Source: an uncultured Verrucomicrobiota bacterium
Lineage (GTDB): Bacteria; Verrucomicrobiota; Kiritimatiellia; RFP12; UBA3636
DNA: 9,006 nucleotides
Direction: 5' to 3'
Assembly (NCBI GenBank): GCA_946534745.1
Contig: CAMNDA010000214.1
Location: 1-9,006, forward strand
In this document: positions 7,801 through 9,006 of the stretch, one piece after another
How the letters are laid out: every line of letters starts with the position of its first letter
Numbering within the stretch: position 1 is the first letter of the stretch
Notes under the pieces: generated by a model
The model's database searches: none
The model's input: the letters and a program-made list of their open reading frames with translations, nothing else
What the model was told of the DNA's origin: nothing
Program-made: the position numbers and the translations under genes

Positions 7801-8309
7801 CGACGTCCTACGCCGTCTCCTACCGTCTGGACGGCGGTGCCTGGACGACGGTCCTCCCGAGCGAGAACGGCGAGACCGCCTCCTTCGAGCTCGCGGGCCT
7901 CGAGTACCGCACCTACGTCTGCGAGGTGAAGATCGAGACCGACGTCGGCAAGTCGACGGAGCCGCAGTCCGTCACGCTCGCCTTCGCCAAGGCGGACGGC
8001 CTTGCGATCGTCCTCTTCGACGTCGAGAAGGAGGCGCTGGCCTTCGACATGGGCTCGGAAAGCTCCGTGCGGGCGATGCTTCCGGACGCAACGGACATCT
8101 ACTGCACGCTCGTGACCTCGACCAACCTCGCGGACGTCGTCTGGACGCCCGCCCTGCCCAGCCTCGCGTGGAAGGCGAACGAGCTTCCGCTCGACGACGA
8201 GTCGGGCTGGACGTGGGTCGGCGTCGACACCACCGACGCGGTCCGCTTCTTCCGGGTCGCCCTCACGGCCGCCCCGCTGGCGGCGGACGACGAGGTCGTC
8301 TTCAAGTAA
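1878..8309 (+). CDS. exported giant SGNH/GDSL hydrolase with alternating Ig-like and novel repeat modules
   Basis: A 2143-residue protein with a signal peptide (1-23, likely cleavage AFA|DP). An SGNH/GDSL domain spans ~60-275: block I GDSITD with Ser76, block II GIGSDR (102-107), block III GINN (133-136), and a candidate block V His251 in LCLHPEF. The GxNN form and 'DRVQNLLWRL' recall the PAF-acetylhydrolase-like branch, often deacetylating sugar esterases in polysaccharide-degrading bacteria. Ig/FN3-like modules (A) lie at 284-383, 565-664, 667-763, 952-1052, 1055-1150, 1346-1441, 1642-1739 and 1942-2038. A second, unrecognised module (B) lies at 384-555, 772-944, 1156-1338, 1449-1634 and 1744-1934. 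Linkers are Pro-rich (661-664, 1050-1052) or Gly-rich (764-769, 1152-1155). Residues 2039-2143 end in an STNL (2081-2084)...FFRV (2124-2127) module. There is no C-terminal membrane anchor or sorting motif. Export and the hydrolase fold are well supported. Glycan esterase activity and glycan or surface binding by the repeats are inference. The canonical Asp three residues before His251 is missing (Leu248). Confidence 0.9.
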   Translation: MKLKLLPFLSAAILAMASTVAFADPIVIGAQVPGSDPSSEPCTPKERTDDYHKNHFSADISGSQGKDFDVVLFGDSITDFWNNPSLALDGDPLNYAAAFNMGIGSDRVQNLLWRLRNGALDGYTTKYFTLMVGINNGHQKCIDHNEHADRAEDVAESIRLMLCEMATKHPDAKILLMPILPYSFDSRYFEAAEVTAMSEAVNDYILQFVDNKRVFWVDLRSQYLQQNSMPDKTCYREGGHGGYDAVGLCLHPEFFTYSDFWRPALTNAMQKYLSVPAGQAQTADPSIGYAKAAPNVDGAGSATITVFGISLGRDANANAVTSYSIDYELDGGTKTRALSGQTGTRASFAIPNVALGDHTCKVTVTTADNKELVTLLSFTMTEPWYASPLPTDDSAVRTDGTLKYAYAPAACTVNGVAFAAAGNSNAAISGDISWPYSQTSGASAPSSVSGAYYELLNRCWWANQGDKEVTLKNLEAGRSYLVQIFGYRNYNGDGKAHVWIKESYWDPNFIKVYGDGWSCGGTLTGTFTATEATKTFTITSDGNYGINGIQVRDLGESGVPVVVLPKIGSVSVSTNGSTATISLSGVVMGTDDEGTNATSYAVSYRLGDAAAVQALTGQAGATASFDIASLADGEYTCAVSITTDKNKTSAEKTVSFRIGTPPPPVVAPSIGSAAASVVSSNATITLSDIVLGTDDEGAAATSYAVSYALNGGAAVAALANQTAATASFAIEGLADGSYTCEVTITTDKGKTASKTASFAISTSGGGGGGSFEDGWTGEALGATSAAIRTDGTLKYAYAAGNYTVNGVAFSASSGLINTADCVVWEATTGALSATPTPPSGIDDVDYKNMLGHCWWANPKGRKIQLNNLESGKQYLVQIIAFNQTYTTQSATAPDGTTAVKFGGTGWEYGSSLVGVFTASGASEEFTIEYSGNACINAIQVRELDAGGATVVEPSIGSAAAEVNGTTATISLSGIVMGTDDEGANATSYAVSYRLGDAAAVQALTGQTGATASFDIGNLADGEYACAVSITTDKNKTSAEKSVSFTIGTTPPPVIAPSIAAAAASVSGSNATVSLSGIVLGTDDEGAAATSYAVSYALNGGTTVAALANQTSATTSFQIADLADGAYACAVTITTDKGKTASKTVSFTIDTAGGGGTETGWTAQAMDDGGLAFSKEGDLAYAYSLQGLAVNGIPFSKANPIVVSDSIAFDPGYTDFDGSLGNEGVSDTALGLMLGNAWYWKDASTDTQTVTMTLKDLTVGHRYLVQILSHNTWTSGMRISAGGCEPQPVHGPDAAGGKYGALLTGVFTALATTEDVAITFSGSTSSMRPVNAVQVRDLGEVFVPVVEPSIGTLSAALSGPTAVIVLGDVEKGTDDEGVAATSYAVSYALDGGEPAEKLWNQTGWSAWFNVTNLADGAHTVEVTIATDAGGVASKSVSFTVDSTVPATSAWIVEPMSMSGDTIRTEGDLLYAEAPNLAVVNGVRFERTLWVSDASFTVSPAPADVLWSGMGNEGFNNEANAYGFLLTHAWFWDKSATNTAATVTLTGLEPGKNYLVQLVSHNQYTDTMTVSAEGTEPKPVGTRSHVENQSPTLPWRYGASLVGFFTASDTTQEFTVQWAGAAGYHPLNALQVRDLGLAVPIVVEPSIGAASATVDDDSKTAFVTLSAVVKGTDDQCNPANAYDVSYELDGGASVVALEDRTGATAAFSIKNLADGPHECVVTITTDAGKSASATVSFTINEQTPPWIVEPMTEDGDTIRTNGVRRWAFCVGEDSGTLVANGVQFTTFENLDATRLQNAGDIHMPFSVSPAINSAVDGWGTEGVADAGYAQILDRAFYNGASGEYTFTINGNLSGLKAGRRYLVQIIMHRSGSSATATVAADFDVDHVQFGGEGWTYGGSLVGTFVAPRDEADHTFKVKFEGGDFAAINAIQLRDLGPAVPTEEDPSIETVSGKRKAASATVTLSGVVMGTDSDFHPATSYAVSYRLDGGAWTTVLPSENGETASFELAGLEYRTYVCEVKIETDVGKSTEPQSVTLAFAKADGLAIVLFDVEKEALAFDMGSESSVRAMLPDATDIYCTLVTSTNLADVVWTPALPSLAWKANELPLDDESGWTWVGVDTTDAVRFFRVALTAAPLAADDEVVFK
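2055..2702 (+). other. SGNH/GDSL hydrolase domain of the large exported protein
   Basis: This is the only recognisable enzymatic part of the 2143-residue protein. It follows the signal peptide after about 36 residues and contains the nucleophile motif GDSIT (Ser codon at 2103), the oxyanion-hole glycine region GIGSDR (2181-2198), GINN (2274-2285) and His in LCLHPEF (codon at 2628). The order and spacing fit the SGNH superfamily. Block V normally reads D-x-x-H; here it reads L-C-L-H, with the nearest Asp seven residues upstream (Asp244, codon 2607). The enzyme may use a Ser-His dyad, may recruit Asp244, or may have lost activity. Confidence 0.8.
3570..4166 (+). repeat. near-identical Ig-like module pair, copy 1
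   Basis: This segment encodes two consecutive Ig/FN3-like modules (residues 565-763). It matches 4734-5327 at a constant offset of 1164 bases without indels over most of its length. A 45-base run beginning at 3661 is identical to the run beginning at 4825, and another long identical run covers the ITTDKNKTSAE codons. The two modules in the pair also resemble each other (TDDEG, ATSYAVSY, LADG, ITTDK), so the pair itself arose from an older tandem duplication. Confidence 0.9.
4734..5327 (+). repeat. near-identical Ig-like module pair, copy 2
   Basis: This is the second copy of the pair at 3570-4166, encoding residues ~953-1150. Differences are mostly single bases, many at third codon positions, for example GCC to GCT in the Ala-Ala codons after GlyAspAla. 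Linkers are conserved in kind: a Pro-rich linker between the two modules and a Gly-rich linker after the second. The flanking B modules are much less similar than these pairs. Confidence 0.9.
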
Positions 8310-8343
8310 CTTTCAACCTTTCAACCTTTCAACCTTTCAACCT
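8310..8343 (+). repeat. four-copy octamer tandem repeat (TTTCAACC) between the second and third genes
   Basis: Starting one base after the TAA of the large gene, TTTCAACC is repeated four times without error (8311-8342), with one matching base on either side. It fills most of the 43-bp spacer and ends about ten bases before the ATG at 8353. Its low GC contrasts with everything around it. No Shine-Dalgarno-like motif is seen between the repeat and the ATG. It may be a slippage-prone array, a translation leader element or a dispersed intergenic repeat. Confidence 0.95.
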
Positions 8344-8352
8344 GGGTTCGCC

Positions 8353-9006
8353 ATGCCAACCGAATACCGACTCTCCTATCCCGTCGACACCGTCTGCTGG
8401 ACGGACGGCTTCATCCGCCCGCTCCCGCCCGGGCAGTACGAGCCGAAGATCCGCGCCATCAAGGCCGCCGGCGTCGACGCCCTGATGCTCACCGGCTACG
8501 TGACGGTCGAGCCCGCGGCGTTCGACGTCGACGAGGAGACGAAGCGCCTCGGCGGATTCCTGGACTCGCTCGGGATGTGCGCCGCGCAGCACCACGGCCT
8601 CTGCGCCACGTGGGCGCCCGCAGGCGAAAGCCAGGACGAGGTGGTCGAGAACATCGTGAAGTGCGCGCGCTGGACGGCGAACCTGGGCTCGAAGGTCCTC
8701 GTCATCCACCCCGGCAACTCCATCGCGCGCCTCGGCACCATCGCGGCCTACGACAAGGCCTTCCACGAGGAGATGGCCCGGATCGGCCGGACCGAGATCA
8801 TGCGCCTCATGGCCCGCAACGTCGACGCCGCCGCGGAGGAGGCGCGCGCGTTCGGCGTCTCGGTCGCGATGGAGAACGTCCACTTCTTCAACGAGGACAA
8901 CACGCTCCTGCCGGACCTCTTCGCCGAGGTGCATTCGACGAACGCCGGCTACTGCATCGACTTCGGCCACGCGCACTACGCGGGCGGCGGCGTGGACTAC
9001 TGGCTC
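8353..9006 (+). CDS. sugar phosphate isomerase/epimerase-like TIM-barrel protein (3' end outside the window)
   Basis: The frame is open for 218 codons from the ATG at 8353 to the right edge. The protein has no signal peptide and is expected to be cytoplasmic. It fits the xylose isomerase-like/AP endonuclease 2 TIM-barrel superfamily, whose members isomerise, epimerise or dehydrate sugars and inositols with a divalent metal. Visible barrel strands end in likely active-site residues: QHHG (His80-His81), VIHPGN (His119), AMENVHFF (Glu174, Asn175, His177) and DFGHAH (Asp203, His206, His208). Glu174 and Asp203 are the expected metal ligands, with the other ligands beyond the window. The start is chosen because homologous-looking sequence begins at once ('YRLSYPVDTVCW'), although no Shine-Dalgarno motif precedes it and the frame stays open upstream. 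It lies 43 bases after the large gene, so co-transcription is likely. The family is fairly sure; substrate and reaction are unknown. Confidence 0.85.
   Translation, partial: MPTEYRLSYPVDTVCWTDGFIRPLPPGQYEPKIRAIKAAGVDALMLTGYVTVEPAAFDVDEETKRLGGFLDSLGMCAAQHHGLCATWAPAGESQDEVVENIVKCARWTANLGSKVLVIHPGNSIARLGTIAAYDKAFHEEMARIGRTEIMRLMARNVDAAAEEARAFGVSVAMENVHFFNEDNTLLPDLFAEVHSTNAGYCIDFGHAHYAGGGVDYWL

Noticed and set aside
8310..8343. CRISPR-like or att-site interpretation of the short repeat
   Set aside because: The octamers are contiguous with no spacers, and no integrase or cas gene is present. It is a simple tandem repeat.
6458..8485. 675-codon open frame on + running across the end of the large gene
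   Set aside because: It is extremely Arg-rich, overlaps the repeat region and both neighbouring genes out of frame, and has no recognisable motif. It is a shadow frame.
8329..8976. 215-codon open frame on the minus strand near the right edge
   Set aside because: The plus strand encodes a convincing TIM-barrel protein over the same bases. The minus frame begins inside the conserved barrel and has no recognisable motifs.

Overview
The window is clearly high-GC and is read entirely on the + strand. It holds three genes in one orientation: the 3' part of an alpha-galactosidase (left edge to 1649), one very large exported multidomain protein (1878-8309), and the 5' part of a sugar-phosphate isomerase/epimerase-like TIM-barrel protein (8353 to the right edge). 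No RNA gene, mobile element or CRISPR array is visible. The layout suggests a carbohydrate-degrading bacterium of the PVC group (Verrucomicrobiota, Lentisphaerota, Kiritimatiellota or a relative). The reasons are the large repetitive secreted protein ending in an 'STNL...W...FFRV' module, which I associate with these phyla, and an alpha-galactosidase of the type with non-catalytic N-terminal modules. The taxonomic assignment is inference.

Region by region: the left gene is a GH27 enzyme with both catalytic aspartates recognisable. A 228-bp spacer (1650-1877) follows, with weak hairpins, a small AT-rich patch that may be a promoter, and a good ribosome binding site before the second gene. The second gene encodes 2143 residues: a signal peptide, an SGNH/GDSL hydrolase domain, then eight copies of a roughly 95-residue Ig/FN3-like module (A) and five copies of a roughly 170-190-residue module (B) that I do not recognise, in the order A-B-A-A-B-A-A-B-A-B-A-B-A, followed by the C-terminal module. 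Two A-A pairs are nearly identical in DNA at a constant 1164-bp offset, while the B modules beside them have diverged. A 43-bp spacer made mostly of four exact TTTCAACC octamers separates it from the third gene.

A plausible joint role is capture and trimming of a decorated plant or host glycan: galactose removal by GH27, de-esterification by the exported SGNH protein, and intracellular conversion of a released sugar or derivative by the isomerase-like protein. Only the first activity is strongly supported by the sequence. The most interesting material is the second protein: its unnamed repeated B module, its mosaic repeat history, and an altered GDSL block V.
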